Assembly (NCBI GenBank): GCA_028818755.1
Contig: JAPPNF010000087.1
Coordinates: 1 to 64,000 of the forward strand
Direction: 5' to 3'
Origin: Deltaproteobacteria bacterium
GTDB taxonomy: Bacteria; Desulfobacterota; Binatia; UBA9968; JAJDTQ01
Length of the DNA: 64,000 nucleotides
Notes under the pieces: model-generated
The model's input: the letters and a program-made list of their open reading frames with translations, nothing else
Told to the model about the DNA's origin: nothing
Databases searched by the model: none
Shown: in pieces, positions 42,145 through 51,519 of the stretch
How the letters are laid out: each line of letters starts with the position of its first letter
How positions within the stretch are numbered: position 1 is the first letter of the stretch
Made by a program: the position numbers and the translations under genes

Positions 42145-43466
42145 AGAGTCAGGGCGAAGTCGTCGATGAGCGCCCCCGGAAGCCGGACGCTGCGGGTGGA
42201 GCGGCTGCCGTAGGAGTTGGAGTCCGGCAGCAGCTCCACCTCGCGGGTCAGGCCCACGAGGTTTTCGCCCAGCATGCGATAGAGTGTTTCGTCGAAACGC
42301 ATGACGTTCACAGGCGCCTGCACTTCGCCGTTCTCCACCCAGAACGCGGCGAAGCGCGTCATTCCGGTCATCCGGCAGGCATCCCGATCGGAATAGTTCA
42401 GGTACCAAAGATTGTTCACGAAGATCCCCGTGCCCAGGGCGGTGAGAACGTCCCTTCGCGGGATCGAGCCCCCGGCCATGCTCAGCGACTCGGGAGACTC
42501 GCGCCGGCCTGCGCCGTTGGCGGGGACACCGTACTCGCTGGCGGCCCGGGCCGACACCAGGGGGTCTCCGAACTTCCCCCGGTCGATGAGGGTGATACGG
42601 TCGGGTTTGATGAAGCCGGCATCGTCGAAGTTGGCCGTGTGGCCGGCGGCGGTGTCTTCCACCATGCCGACCGACGGATCCAGCGCGGCGTCGCCGGCGA
42701 TCATGCGCAGGAGCGGGGTCCGGCGGGTGCGGTGGGCGGTCAACCCGAAGCCGCCCCAACGGAGCAGTCCCACCACTTCCTCCAAGGCCTGCGGCTCCAG
42801 GTAGACACGGTAGCGGCCGGGCTTCAGGGTCCGAGCCGGACGGCGCAGCGCCTCCAGTTCGGCGGCCGCGCGGGCGACCTTCTCCTCGAACTCCGCAGGG
42901 TTCCACACGAATCCGGCGTAGGCGCATTTGACGGCCTTGTCGCCGTCCAGATAGAAGCTCCAGTCGAAGTGGTGGCTGTAGGTGGAGAACCAGTTCCGCT
43001 GGCCCAGGGAGTTGGCGAAGCCCCGATGGATGCCGCCGGCCATGTAGATGCCCACCAGATCGCGGCCCTTCCCCGCCTTGACGATGGATTCCACGACCTG
43101 TCCCTCGTCTTCCGGCAGCCGGTTGGGATGCCCGGATTCGGTGGAACGGATTTCCGTCGCGTAGTGGAGAAACGGATCTTCGGGAACGATGCCGAGCCTT
43201 TCGCGCGACGCCTCGACCGCCCTCCGGATGCGTTCCCGGTCCAGCGATTCGTCACCGGATACGGTGACGTGGGTGGTGACCCGCCGCCGGTCGGCGATGA
43301 GATGGAGGGCAAGCGCGCGCTGCTCCACCGCGCCCGCCTGCCGCACCGCACTCCGGTTGAAGCGTACGAAGCTCGATTCCTCGCCGGAGAAGGCCAACAG
43401 CACAACCTCGGAGGCCGCCAGCAGGGATTCGGCGAAATCGGACAGCTCGAAAAAGTAACTTTGCAT
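42141..43466 (-). CDS. TldE/PmbA-like modulator protein
   Basis: A 441-residue member of the U62 group that pairs with TldD. In E. coli TldD/TldE form a heterodimeric peptidase that unfolds and cleaves peptides such as microcin B17 precursor and CcdA. TldE-type subunits lack the zinc motif, and no HExxxH is present here. Late motifs (AALGTGIFVNNLWYLNYSD, GTGIFV) fit the family. Its gene lies after tldD, separated by a palindrome. The C-terminus ends at the element's TAG. Confidence 0.85.
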   Translation of the reverse strand: MQSYFFELSDFAESLLAASEVVLLAFSGEESSFVRFNRSAVRQAGAVEQRALALHLIADRRRVTTHVTVSGDESLDRERIRRAVEASRERLGIVPEDPFLHYATEIRSTESGHPNRLPEDEGQVVESIVKAGKGRDLVGIYMAGGIHRGFANSLGQRNWFSTYSHHFDWSFYLDGDKAVKCAYAGFVWNPAEFEEKVARAAAELEALRRPARTLKPGRYRVYLEPQALEEVVGLLRWGGFGLTAHRTRRTPLLRMIAGDAALDPSVGMVEDTAAGHTANFDDAGFIKPDRITLIDRGKFGDPLVSARAASEYGVPANGAGRRESPESLSMAGGSIPRRDVLTALGTGIFVNNLWYLNYSDRDACRMTGMTRFAAFWVENGEVQAPVNVMRFDETLYRMLGENLVGLTREVELLPDSNSYGSRSTRSVRLPGALIDDFALTL

Positions 43467-43491
43467 CGCGCGTCGGAACGTTCCGTTGTGA

Positions 43492-43510
43492 GGCCGGTTT
43501 CAAACCCGCC
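43492..43510. repeat. GGCGGGTTT-type palindrome, copy 2
   Basis: GGCCGGTTT/AAACCCGCC around one base, in opposite orientation to 41884-41902, lying between tldE and tldD. Confidence 0.65.
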
Positions 43511-43533
43511 CGCGTGACGGCCTCATGTCACGG

Positions 43534-44976
43534 TCAGGCCTCCCCGCCGAACACCTGCACTTCGCTGAACACGCACGCGGGAGCCGCGTGCCCGACCCGG
43601 ATCACCTGGTTCGGCTCGCCCTTGCCGCAGAACGGCGTGCCGAGCACCTCGCGGGTGGCGGGGTTGCCCACGCGGACGAGGCTGCGCCAGAAGGTGGCGG
43701 AGAGGCCGCGGTAGTTGGGCTTCTTGACTACCTCCCGCAACTCGCCGTCCCGTATTCGAGTGCCGCGCTCGCAGCCGAACTGGAACTTCTTGCGTGAGTC
43801 GTCAATGGACCACGAGCAGTTGGTCTGCATGAAGACGCCGTCTTCGATGGAACCGACCATGTCCTGGAACGTGGAATCCCCCGGCTCCAGGTTGAGGTTG
43901 GCCATGCGGTCGATGGGCGGCCGGTTCCAGCTCGTGGCGCGGGAGTTGGCCACTCCGGCCAGACCCGTGCGCTGCTGGGACAGGTGCCCGCCCAGGCCGC
44001 GCTGCAACACGCCGTCCTTGATGATGTACTCGCGGCGGGCCGGCAAGCCTTCGTCGTCGTAGCCGTAGCTGGCGAACTGGCCCGGATCCGAAGGGTCGAA
44101 GGTGACGTTCAGCAGCTCCGAGCCGTAACGGTAGGTGCCGAACATCTCCGGGGTGACGAAGCTCGTGCCCGCGTAGTTGCGTTCGTCGCCCAGGATGCGG
44201 TCCAACTCCAGCGGGTGGCCGATGGACTCATGGATCTGGAGGATGAGCTGGTCCGGCGCCAGCAGGAGGTCCATGGTTCCGGTGGGACAATTGGGAGCCG
44301 TCAGAAGCTCCAGCGCTTCCTCGGCCAGCACCGGCGCCGCCTCCCGGAAGCCGGTCTGGTCCAGCACTTCGAGGCCGCCCTGCCGGCAGAAACCCCGGCC
44401 GCCGAAGGTGCGGCTTACGCTCTCCGGACCGTCGTTGGCGGTGCATCCCAGTCCCGGCACCAGGTGATTCAGTGTCTGGTGCACGCGGGTGCCGTCGGCG
44501 GTCAGGTAGAGGGTTTCGGTCTCCACGTGCCACAGCGACGCGTCCCAGTCGACGATGCGCGGGTCCTTGTACAGGCGGTCGCTCTGGGCCCGGAGGAGAT
44601 CGATCTTCTCGTGCAGCGGAACCGAATCCCATGGAATCGCCACCGGCGTCCGGTACTCGCCCCGGCATGGCGCCTGAAGCACCACGGCCGCGAACGCCAT
44701 ACGCTCCGCGCTCCGCGCCGCCCAGTCCCGGGCGCGGTCCAGGGCCCGGCGGAGTCCGTCCGGGCTCAGGTCACAGGTACCCGCGTAACCCAGCCCGTTA
44801 CCGTCCGCCACCGTGATCATGACGCCGGCGTCATCGCCCGACGCGATGGGTTCCACCACGCCGCGCCTTACCGACAGACTCTCGGAACGCTCGCCGACAT
44901 AGCGCAGCGAGCAGAAGCGCGCGGCGGGCACCGTTCCACGGAACCATGATTCAAGGCGTTCGGACGGACCTGACAC
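43534..44976 (-). CDS. tldD: TldD-like zinc peptidase
   Basis: A 480-residue peptidase with the zinc motif HESIGHPLE (His249, Glu250, His254) and a likely third ligand further on. It forms the active subunit of the TldD/TldE pair with the downstream gene. GTG 44976 is the first in-frame start. The gene lies at the left edge of an AT-richer intergenic region, so transcription probably starts there. Confidence 0.9.
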   Translation of the reverse strand: MSGPSERLESWFRGTVPAARFCSLRYVGERSESLSVRRGVVEPIASGDDAGVMITVADGNGLGYAGTCDLSPDGLRRALDRARDWAARSAERMAFAAVVLQAPCRGEYRTPVAIPWDSVPLHEKIDLLRAQSDRLYKDPRIVDWDASLWHVETETLYLTADGTRVHQTLNHLVPGLGCTANDGPESVSRTFGGRGFCRQGGLEVLDQTGFREAAPVLAEEALELLTAPNCPTGTMDLLLAPDQLILQIHESIGHPLELDRILGDERNYAGTSFVTPEMFGTYRYGSELLNVTFDPSDPGQFASYGYDDEGLPARREYIIKDGVLQRGLGGHLSQQRTGLAGVANSRATSWNRPPIDRMANLNLEPGDSTFQDMVGSIEDGVFMQTNCSWSIDDSRKKFQFGCERGTRIRDGELREVVKKPNYRGLSATFWRSLVRVGNPATREVLGTPFCGKGEPNQVIRVGHAAPACVFSEVQVFGGEA

Positions 44977-45325
44977 GCGACCTCCGGAGAAATAGTGTGG
45001 GGCTAACCTCTGGAAACTTCATATCCAGACGGCGAGATCGAATCAAGCAACGCCGCGGGTCTCCGCGGCTTCGATCAGCCATCATATCGGTCAGCGGTGC
45101 TGAAGGTGTCATAAATTCTCAGAAATATATACACGATCCGATTCCGCCCGAATATCCATGGACCATTTCGTTCCATTCTACTTATAATGAACCAAATAAC
45201 TCTCAAACTCATCTTTTTTGGGGATTTCCCAGTATGTATTTTGTCCTATAATGACGACCAACGGCATTGGCGTTGTTATAATTCCCTCTAGAAAAATATT
45301 GTCGAAATAGCGATGAGAGAGCTTT
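44977..45325. other. AT-richer intergenic region between tldD and the S8 protease gene
   Basis: No open reading frame or tRNA is seen. The sequence is markedly richer in A/T than its surroundings, with TATAAT-like hexamers near 45183, 45247 and 45276, any of which could serve the rightward gene at 45326. It looks like a regulatory spacer of different base composition, a possible sign that the protease gene was acquired. Confidence 0.5.
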
Positions 45326-47809
45326 ATGAAAAAAGAGAGAGGTGATAGACGAATCTTTACCAATTCTCGGGCTCTCCTCATCGTTCTGTTCCTGCTCTTG
45401 GCGGGGTGCGGCGGATCCTCCTCCACCTCGCCAGTGATACCGCGACCGGAGCCGGAGCAACAGCCGCCACCACAACCACCCGAGCCGCCGGAGCCGGAGC
45501 CACAACCGCCGGAACCGGAACCGGAACCGGAACCACTGCCAGAGCCGCCGCCGAAACCCGATCCGCGTCTTGCTCTCGCTATCGGCATCAACGAGATCGT
45601 CGACTACTCCGCAACTCAAGCCCTCACCCGCGCCCGCGCGCCGTCCGTTCCCTTCGACCGGTGGCCCGAACAGTACCAATACGAGCAGACGGCCCGCTTT
45701 CGGATCAGAAAGGACTCCTACGACAACGATCGGAACTCCGCGACCCCCAAGCTTCCGGCCCCTTGTACCGACCCCGATCCGCCCGATCCCTGCGCCCAGA
45801 TCGCCGAGGACGGAAACTACGAAATCGAGCTACGGTTCTCCGGGCTATTCAAGCTGGCGGAGATGGAATCACTCACACTGCACGGAACGTTAGTCGCCAG
45901 GACCGCTCTTCGAACGGCCACCACCCTTGGACCGGCCGCGAATTACCTGATCCGGAGCCTCCCCTACAGCGGAGGCGCACATCTGTTTACGCTCCTCGAG
46001 CAGGAACGAGCCACCTTTGATACCCTCTCCTTCCCCCAGTTTTCCTCGAACCAGGAGGCGGCAAGCTTGGCGCAGGCCCTCCGCGACCTAGGCCGGAATG
46101 CCTGGATGTCGTCCCACGAGGAGCGTGTCAATGAGCCCGATTTCGCCTTCCAGTCCCGACACTACCCGGTGCTCGCCCAGGCGGGGCTGAGGATATTCAA
46201 CCATTCCTTCCTTCCAAATGAACTGCACCCGTACTTGGCGAGTCCGACGCAGTACCAGACAGCGATCGACAACTACGCGCGGAGCGTGAGCCTTGGCTCG
46301 GTTCACGTCTGGGCCGCCGGCAATGGCTACGGGCGGGAGCCGGTCCACCACGCCATGCTGCCGCTCTCTTATCCGCAACTGGAGCAGGGCTGGCTTGCTG
46401 TCGTCGCCGTGTCGTCGCGCGACGGCGCCATCTTCGAGAGCTCGAACTACTGCGGCGCCGCAAGCACGTGGTGCATCGCCGCCGTGGGGACCTACAACTA
46501 TGCGTCGGGCACCTCCTATGCGGCTCCTGCCGTGGCCGGCGGCATCGCGGCGCTCAAGGCGCGCTTTCCGAACCTCACCCCCCAGCAGATCAGGGCCCGC
46601 ATCCTGCGCACCGCGGACAGGACCGGGATCTATTCCGACAGCGCCGTGTACGGCCAGGGGAGGTTCGACTTCGACGCTGCCTCCCGCGCCGTCGGCTCCC
46701 TCCTCTTGCCGCGCGGCGCATCCGCGGACGGACCGGTCAGCCGGTTGGCGGGCGCCACGCTCCGGCTCGTCCCCGGGCTTGCCGCGCGTTTCGCGGGACG
46801 CCGCGCGCTTGCCCTCGACAGCTACCAACGGGCGCCGTTCCTGATCGATCTCGGCTCCCTTGCCCGCAATCGGCCCGGCCCTGGAGTGTCCGCTCTCGAC
46901 CTCGCCGCTCCCCTCCTTATCGTGGATGCTCCGAGCCTGCCCGGACGCGCCCTCGCGGTCCGTGCATCGGGCGAGGGTCATCTTGCACACGCCTACCGCT
47001 GGTCCGACGCGGCGCTCGGTTTCGGGAGCGGGACGAGAGCGCTTCACAGCCTGGGCACGGTGCTTGCCGGACCCGACTTGGTGGTCTCGGGACGCTACCG
47101 GCTCTCCCCGGACGCGTTTGCCGCCGGGTTCGCGCTCTCGGGAGGCCCGTTCGGATCACGCCTGGTCATGAGGATGGCGCTCGAGCCTCCGGAAGCGCGC
47201 CGCGAACCAGTTTCCGGCCTTGCGGGCCAGGCCCCTGGTGCGGTATTCGCGGGCTCCCTCCTTTCCCCGAGCGGTATCAACTCCCTCGGTTTTTCCTTCG
47301 CCTCTGACCTGGCCTCGCCCGCCGGAGTTTCCGGCGCAGGTGCCTTCGCGGTTTCGGGGGAGGCCTTCGACGTCGAATACGGACACCGGATCGTCGCGGC
47401 CGGACCCTGGTCGCTGACGGGGCGCGGGCGCGTGAGCGTGATCGAGTTCGACGACGCCTCACTCGTATCCGCCGACAGAGCCCTTGTCGTCGGAATGGGT
47501 GTCGAGGGCGGCTACGCTTTCGCTGAGCATCTCTCGCTCGGCGTTCGTCTCGAAGCCGAGAGGGAGAAGGGTGGAGGGGAAGTAAAGGTACATCTTGCCT
47601 CGTCGGTGGACGAAGCTGGAACCCTGATCGTTGCTCCTGTCGGGCTACCACACCGCGAGACCCTCGACCGCCACAGGGCCACCCTATTCGTTCGCTATGG
47701 TAGCCCCGATGTTCCCGGTCTGTCCTGGGCCATCGGCGGCCTCGTGGAGCGAGACGCCTTCGGTGAGACTGCCTCGGTCGTCGGAGCGCAGGCGTTGCTC
47801 AGGTTCTGA
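45326..47809 (+). CDS. Lipidated S8-like serine protease autotransporter
   Basis: An 827-residue surface protein. The signal peptide ends in a lipobox (LLLAGC, Cys28), then a Pro/Glu linker rich in PEPEP repeats to about residue 80. The S8 domain shows His186 (LTLHGT), Asn333 (AAGNG) and Ser397 (SGTSYAAP), but the usual Asp-(Ser/Thr)-Gly of the triad is not recognisable. The C-terminal 280 residues are beta-rich and end in Phe (GAQALLRF), as in autotransporter barrels. It is preceded by an AT-rich region and has no operon partners. It may be active with a moved Asp, or inactive. Confidence 0.82.
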   Translation: MKKERGDRRIFTNSRALLIVLFLLLAGCGGSSSTSPVIPRPEPEQQPPPQPPEPPEPEPQPPEPEPEPEPLPEPPPKPDPRLALAIGINEIVDYSATQALTRARAPSVPFDRWPEQYQYEQTARFRIRKDSYDNDRNSATPKLPAPCTDPDPPDPCAQIAEDGNYEIELRFSGLFKLAEMESLTLHGTLVARTALRTATTLGPAANYLIRSLPYSGGAHLFTLLEQERATFDTLSFPQFSSNQEAASLAQALRDLGRNAWMSSHEERVNEPDFAFQSRHYPVLAQAGLRIFNHSFLPNELHPYLASPTQYQTAIDNYARSVSLGSVHVWAAGNGYGREPVHHAMLPLSYPQLEQGWLAVVAVSSRDGAIFESSNYCGAASTWCIAAVGTYNYASGTSYAAPAVAGGIAALKARFPNLTPQQIRARILRTADRTGIYSDSAVYGQGRFDFDAASRAVGSLLLPRGASADGPVSRLAGATLRLVPGLAARFAGRRALALDSYQRAPFLIDLGSLARNRPGPGVSALDLAAPLLIVDAPSLPGRALAVRASGEGHLAHAYRWSDAALGFGSGTRALHSLGTVLAGPDLVVSGRYRLSPDAFAAGFALSGGPFGSRLVMRMALEPPEARREPVSGLAGQAPGAVFAGSLLSPSGINSLGFSFASDLASPAGVSGAGAFAVSGEAFDVEYGHRIVAAGPWSLTGRGRVSVIEFDDASLVSADRALVVGMGVEGGYAFAEHLSLGVRLEAEREKGGGEVKVHLASSVDEAGTLIVAPVGLPHRETLDRHRATLFVRYGSPDVPGLSWAIGGLVERDAFGETASVVGAQALLRF

Positions 47810-47931
47810 GTATCATGTCCCGAAACCCTTGATTGACCCGGTCAGGGGATCACCCTATAGTAACCCCGGCCGGAAACCCGCGCGGGAGGCGTGACGGCGT
47901 CCCCCGACGGAACCGGCCGGAACATTTCGTC

Positions 47932-48516
47932 ATGAACTACTGCAGCGCCTGCGCCGCCCCCGTGGAACTACGCATCCCCGAGGGAGACAACCTCCCCCGG
48001 CACGTGTGTGGGTCCTGCAACACCATCCACTACACCAACCCCAAGATCGTGGTCGGCTGCATCCCGGAATGGCAGGACACGATCCTCATGTGCCGCCGCG
48101 CCATCGAGCCGCGCTACGGGTTCTGGACCCTGCCCGCGGGTTTCCTGGAAGACCACGAGACCACCATCGAGGGCGCCGCCAGGGAGACCCGCGAGGAGGC
48201 GCTGGCCGACGTGGAGATCTCGGAGCTCTACACCCTCATCAACCTGCCCCAGATCAACCAGGTCTACGTCATGTTCCGTGGCTCCCTGCGCGAGCGCCAG
48301 TTCGGTCCAGGCGAGGAGAGCCTCGAGGTGCGCCTGTGCCGCGAGGAGGACGTTCCGTGGGATCAGATCGCCTTCCCGGTAGTGGACCAGACCCTGAAGC
48401 TCTACTTCCGTGACCGGCGGCGCGGCCGCTTCGGGACCTACGCCGGGGACATCACCCGTCCGGCTGACAAGTGGAAGGACTACCAGGTGCGCTTCCTGAA
48501 CGGTGCAGGCGGGTAA
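47932..48516 (+). CDS. Zinc-ribbon NUDIX hydrolase
   Basis: A 194-residue NUDIX pyrophosphatase. An N-terminal zinc ribbon has CSAC and CGSC. The NUDIX box is complete (GFLEDHETTIEGAARETREE). The combination resembles NudC-like and ADP-ribose-type enzymes that act on NAD(H) or capped RNA, though the substrate is uncertain. Its stop overlaps the start of the TerB-like gene by one base (TAATG), so the two are translated together. Confidence 0.9.
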   Translation: MNYCSACAAPVELRIPEGDNLPRHVCGSCNTIHYTNPKIVVGCIPEWQDTILMCRRAIEPRYGFWTLPAGFLEDHETTIEGAARETREEALADVEISELYTLINLPQINQVYVMFRGSLRERQFGPGEESLEVRLCREEDVPWDQIAFPVVDQTLKLYFRDRRRGRFGTYAGDITRPADKWKDYQVRFLNGAGG

Positions 48517-48986
48517 TGCTTCGAGCCATCCAGAGCTTCTTCGACAGCCAAATCGACCCCGGTCACCGCGATGTCCGGCAGTCGGACCAGCACCGCCTCC
48601 AGGTAGCCACCGGCGCGTTGCTGATCGAGATGATGCGCACGGACGTGGAGGCCACCGAAGGCGAGCGCTCGGTGGTGATGGCGGCCCTGCAGAACAAGTT
48701 CGATCTTACCCCGGAAGAGACCCACGACCTGATGGAGCTGGCCGAGGCCGAAGCCGACGACGCCATCGACCACTACCAGTTCACCTCGCTCATCAAGACA
48801 GGCTTCTCGCCGGAACAGAAACGCAAGGTGGTGGAGTACCTGTGGGCCGTGGCCTACGCGGACGAGAACGCCGACAAGCACGAGGAGTACCTGGTCCGCA
48901 AGATCGCCAACCTCATCGGCGTGTCGCACAAGGAATTCATCGAGGCGAAGCTTCGGGTGCGGGACGGAGGCGAACCAACCGGATAA
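48516..48986 (+). CDS. TerB-family protein
   Basis: A 156-residue helical TerB-like protein (MLRAIQSFFDSQI start, ATGALLIEMMRTDVEATEGE, DENADKHEEYLVRKIANLIGV). TerB domains bind metal through conserved acidic residues and take part in membrane-linked stress systems, including tellurite resistance. The gene is coupled to the NUDIX gene. No other ter genes are near, so a stand-alone stress role is likely. Confidence 0.88.
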   Translation: MLRAIQSFFDSQIDPGHRDVRQSDQHRLQVATGALLIEMMRTDVEATEGERSVVMAALQNKFDLTPEETHDLMELAEAEADDAIDHYQFTSLIKTGFSPEQKRKVVEYLWAVAYADENADKHEEYLVRKIANLIGVSHKEFIEAKLRVRDGGEPTG

Positions 48987-49060
48987 GTGTCGCGGCCGCG
49001 GACCGGGCGCCGGACTCGGCCTCGCTCCCGCGACACCGGCGCGCGCGGGTCGGAGAAACC

Positions 49061-49402
49061 TCAGCCAAACCTGCCCAGCCTCAGCGGCAGCGGCGTGCCC
49101 AGCCATAGGGCGCGGTCGCGGTGGTCGCCGACGTGCTCGCCGGTGCTGGGGTGCACGAGGATGTCCAGGCCTTCTCTATGGACCATCAGCCACGGGACCA
49201 CCCTGGCGAACTCGTCGGGGGCGAAGGCCACCTGGTACATGGCCTTGGGGTGCGGACCCACGGGCACGTCGTGCCAGCGCCCCAGCACGACCTCGAAACG
49301 GTCGCCCAGCCCATCGCGTACCCGCCCCGCCGTATCCCTGGTGTCAGGGTCGTAGTAGACGTGAGCGTGGTATCCGGTGATCTCCGACTGTTGTTCCGAC
49401 AT
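49061..49402 (-). CDS. DOPA 4,5-dioxygenase-family protein
   Basis: A 113-residue protein. GYHAHVYYDPDT at the start, VGPHPKAMYQVAF and WLMVHREGLDILVHPSTG match the DOPA-dioxygenase family, in which the His residues bind iron and open catechol rings. Bacterial members are mostly uncharacterised. On its upstream side lie a strong terminator-like hairpin and a possible leader peptide, so its expression may be attenuated. Confidence 0.88.
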   Translation of the reverse strand: MSEQQSEITGYHAHVYYDPDTRDTAGRVRDGLGDRFEVVLGRWHDVPVGPHPKAMYQVAFAPDEFARVVPWLMVHREGLDILVHPSTGEHVGDHRDRALWLGTPLPLRLGRFG

Positions 49403-49433
49403 GGTTCCGTCTCGGTCAGGTGCGATAAAGAAA

Positions 49434-49462
49434 GCGGGCTCCCCTCCGGTGGGAGAGCCCGC
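49434..49462 (-). terminator. Intrinsic terminator/attenuator before DOPA-dioxygenase-like gene
   Basis: On the minus strand GCGGGCTC pairs with GAGCCCGC (49462-49455 with 49441-49434), and TTTCTTTATC follows directly. This is a good Rho-independent terminator located about 30 bases before the start of the leftward gene, where an attenuator would be. A second hairpin (CCGGCGTT/AACGCCGG, 49465-49484) is next to it. Confidence 0.7.
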
Positions 49463-49695
49463 TCCCGGCGTTCAACAACGCCGGTGAATCATTCTTCGTG
49501 TTTCCGTGGCTCCCCGGTGCGGCTCTGCCCTGAGCGGTCTTCCGGGATGGGCCCTCGTCACCCTCCTCCGCTGCCTGTCCCCTGGTATTGCGGCGTGCGC
49601 GACGGCGATGCCGCTGTGTTATCCAACACCCGAGTCGGGACGGTCAGCCGGGAAACCGCGTCCGGCGAAGCGCCGGGAACCAGCCTGCCCGCTGG

Positions 49696-49734
49696 TCACG
49701 GGCGTTCACTGTCGGGTGGAACGGTTTTTGTCAT
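49696..49734 (-). CDS. Possible 12-residue leader peptide
   Basis: ATG at 49734 gives MTKTVPPDSERP and TGA at 49696-49698. AGGAGG (49746-49741) lies six bases before the start, the best ribosome site in the region. It includes a Pro-Pro pair, which could slow ribosomes, and is followed by hairpins and the terminator at 49434. It might be chance: the frame is very short and only the ribosome site and position support it. Confidence 0.35.
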   Translation of the reverse strand: MTKTVPPDSERP

Positions 49735-49959
49735 CTGACACCTCCTGAGGCTTTGATGACCGGACCCGGGAGCCAACGCGCCGGCTCTCAAGCCCTTGCC
49801 CGTTCGCGAACGAGGCAGCGTGAGTCTAATTCCGACACGCGCCGGTTGTCAAGAAAAAAGACGCACCGGACGAACGTCGTTGAACGGCAACCGCAGACTT
49901 GGTATGGGTACGCAGCGACCGTCCAACAATACCCTGTCCGACAGGTGGAAGAGGATGCC

Positions 49960-51465
49960 ATGGCAAACGACTACGACGTGATTCTGGTAGGAGGCGGCTC
50001 GGCGGGCTGCGCGGCGGCCGCGCGTCTTTCCGAGGACCCGAACCGCAAGGTGCTGTTGCTGGAGGCCGGACCCGACCCGCTGCCGATCCCCGAGCTGGTG
50101 GCGCAGGCGGCCGGGAGGGTGCGGCTGCTCCTGGAGACGCCCTACATCAACATGTACCCAAGCGAGCGCAGGGTCGACGGCAGCACCTTCTACTCGCTGG
50201 CGGGGAAGATCATGGGCGGCGGCTCGTCGGTGAACGTGATGTCGGTCATCCGTCCCATCAAGGCGGACATGGACGCGTGGGCGGCGGCCGGCAACCCCAA
50301 CTGGTCGTGGGAACACGTCCTGCCGGTCCTGAAACGTCTCGAGAACGACCAGGACAACTCTGACAGTCCCGACCACGGCCACGGCGGACCGCTGTACTTC
50401 GAACGCCACTACCTCTTCGGCCAGGAAGTCCCGAGAGCCGTGCAGGTCTTCATGGACGCGGCGAGGGAACTGGGTTTGCCGGAGGGCGATGTGAACGACC
50501 CGAATCCCTGGGGCCTGTGCACGTCGCCTTACAACATCAAGGACGGCATGCGGCAGTCTACCACGGTGGCCTATCTGGAGGCCGCCCGGAGCCGGTCCAA
50601 TCTCACCATCATCGCCGAGGCTCCGGTGGTGTCGCTTTCCCTGTCGGGCAACCGGGTGACAGGGGTGAACTACGAGAAGGACGGCCGGCGGCACACCGCC
50701 GTCGGCGCCGAGGTGGTGCTTACCGCGGGCGCGTTTCACAGCCCCCACATCATGATGCTCTCGGGCATCGGACCGGCGGCGGAGCTGAGGAAGCACGGCA
50801 TCGAGGTGCTCCACGACCGTCCCGGCGTGGGCGAGAACTACCAGGACCACGCCATGCTGCACATGAGCTTCGAGGGGCGCGGCGGCTTCGACGTGGACTG
50901 GGTGGTGCCGCCCTTCCGGCTGATCACCAAGAGCGACCCGTCACGGGAGACCGGCGATTTCCACGTCTTCATGCGGCCGCCCACCGTGCTGGAGGGTGTG
51001 GGCCGGACGGTGAACATCTCCGCGGCGTTGCTGGAGCAGCGCAACCGCGGCCGGGTCTTCCTCCAGAGCGCGGACCCGCATGAGTTGCCGGGGGTGGACG
51101 CACGGATGCTGGAGCATCCGGACGATGTCGCGGCCGTGGTGGCGACCATGGAGTTCCTGGACTTGCTGACCCAGACCGGCGACATGCCCGAGTTCTACGG
51201 TCCGCCGATTCAACCCAAGCGCGGCGAGGACTGGGGCCGGTGGGCGCGCTCGACGCTCGACAGCTACCACCACGCCGCCGGCACCTGTCTCATGGGTCCC
51301 GCGTCCGACCCCATGACCGTGGTGGACGAGCAGCTACGGGTTCACGGCATCGACAACCTGCGGGTGGCCGACGCCTCCATCATGCCCACGGTCACCCATG
51401 CAAACACCAACGTCACCTGCATGATGATCGGCGAGCGAGTGGCGGATTTCATCAAGGGGAGCTGA
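49960..51465 (+). CDS. GMC-family FAD oxidoreductase
   Basis: A 501-residue flavoprotein of the glucose-methanol-choline family. FAD binding is seen in VILVGGGSAGCAAAARLSED, GGGSSVNVM lies near residue 90, and the active-site His is in YHHAAGTCLMG near the C-terminus. The substrate is probably an alcohol, perhaps choline or an aryl/polyethylene-type alcohol. ATG 49960 is favoured because the longer frame runs through the structured leader. The AraC regulator follows 55 bases after the stop. Confidence 0.9.
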   Translation: MANDYDVILVGGGSAGCAAAARLSEDPNRKVLLLEAGPDPLPIPELVAQAAGRVRLLLETPYINMYPSERRVDGSTFYSLAGKIMGGGSSVNVMSVIRPIKADMDAWAAAGNPNWSWEHVLPVLKRLENDQDNSDSPDHGHGGPLYFERHYLFGQEVPRAVQVFMDAARELGLPEGDVNDPNPWGLCTSPYNIKDGMRQSTTVAYLEAARSRSNLTIIAEAPVVSLSLSGNRVTGVNYEKDGRRHTAVGAEVVLTAGAFHSPHIMMLSGIGPAAELRKHGIEVLHDRPGVGENYQDHAMLHMSFEGRGGFDVDWVVPPFRLITKSDPSRETGDFHVFMRPPTVLEGVGRTVNISAALLEQRNRGRVFLQSADPHELPGVDARMLEHPDDVAAVVATMEFLDLLTQTGDMPEFYGPPIQPKRGEDWGRWARSTLDSYHHAAGTCLMGPASDPMTVVDEQLRVHGIDNLRVADASIMPTVTHANTNVTCMMIGERVADFIKGS

Positions 51466-51519
51466 CGCCAATTTGCCGGACACGACACCGGAGCCGGACA
51501 CTGAACCCGGGGTAACGCA

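Larger units (their letters stand above)
49403..49959. other. Long intergenic region with structured leader features
   Basis: No protein gene of normal size is supported. On the minus strand it holds a tiny open frame with a perfect ribosome site (49696-49734), several hairpins, and a GC stem followed by a T-rich run (49434-49462) just before the DOPA-dioxygenase-like gene. On the plus strand it leads to the GMC gene at 49960. It does not match any riboswitch I can recognise. Confidence 0.5.

Noticed and set aside
45460-45560. Tandem CCGGAGCC-like repeats as a microsatellite or regulatory array
   Set aside because: They encode the Pro-Glu linker of the lipidated protease in frame; low complexity is explained by the protein.
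49588-49959. N-terminal extension of the GMC oxidoreductase
   Set aside because: The extra 124 codons have no conserved residues and lie over hairpins; the FAD-binding motif begins directly after ATG 49960.
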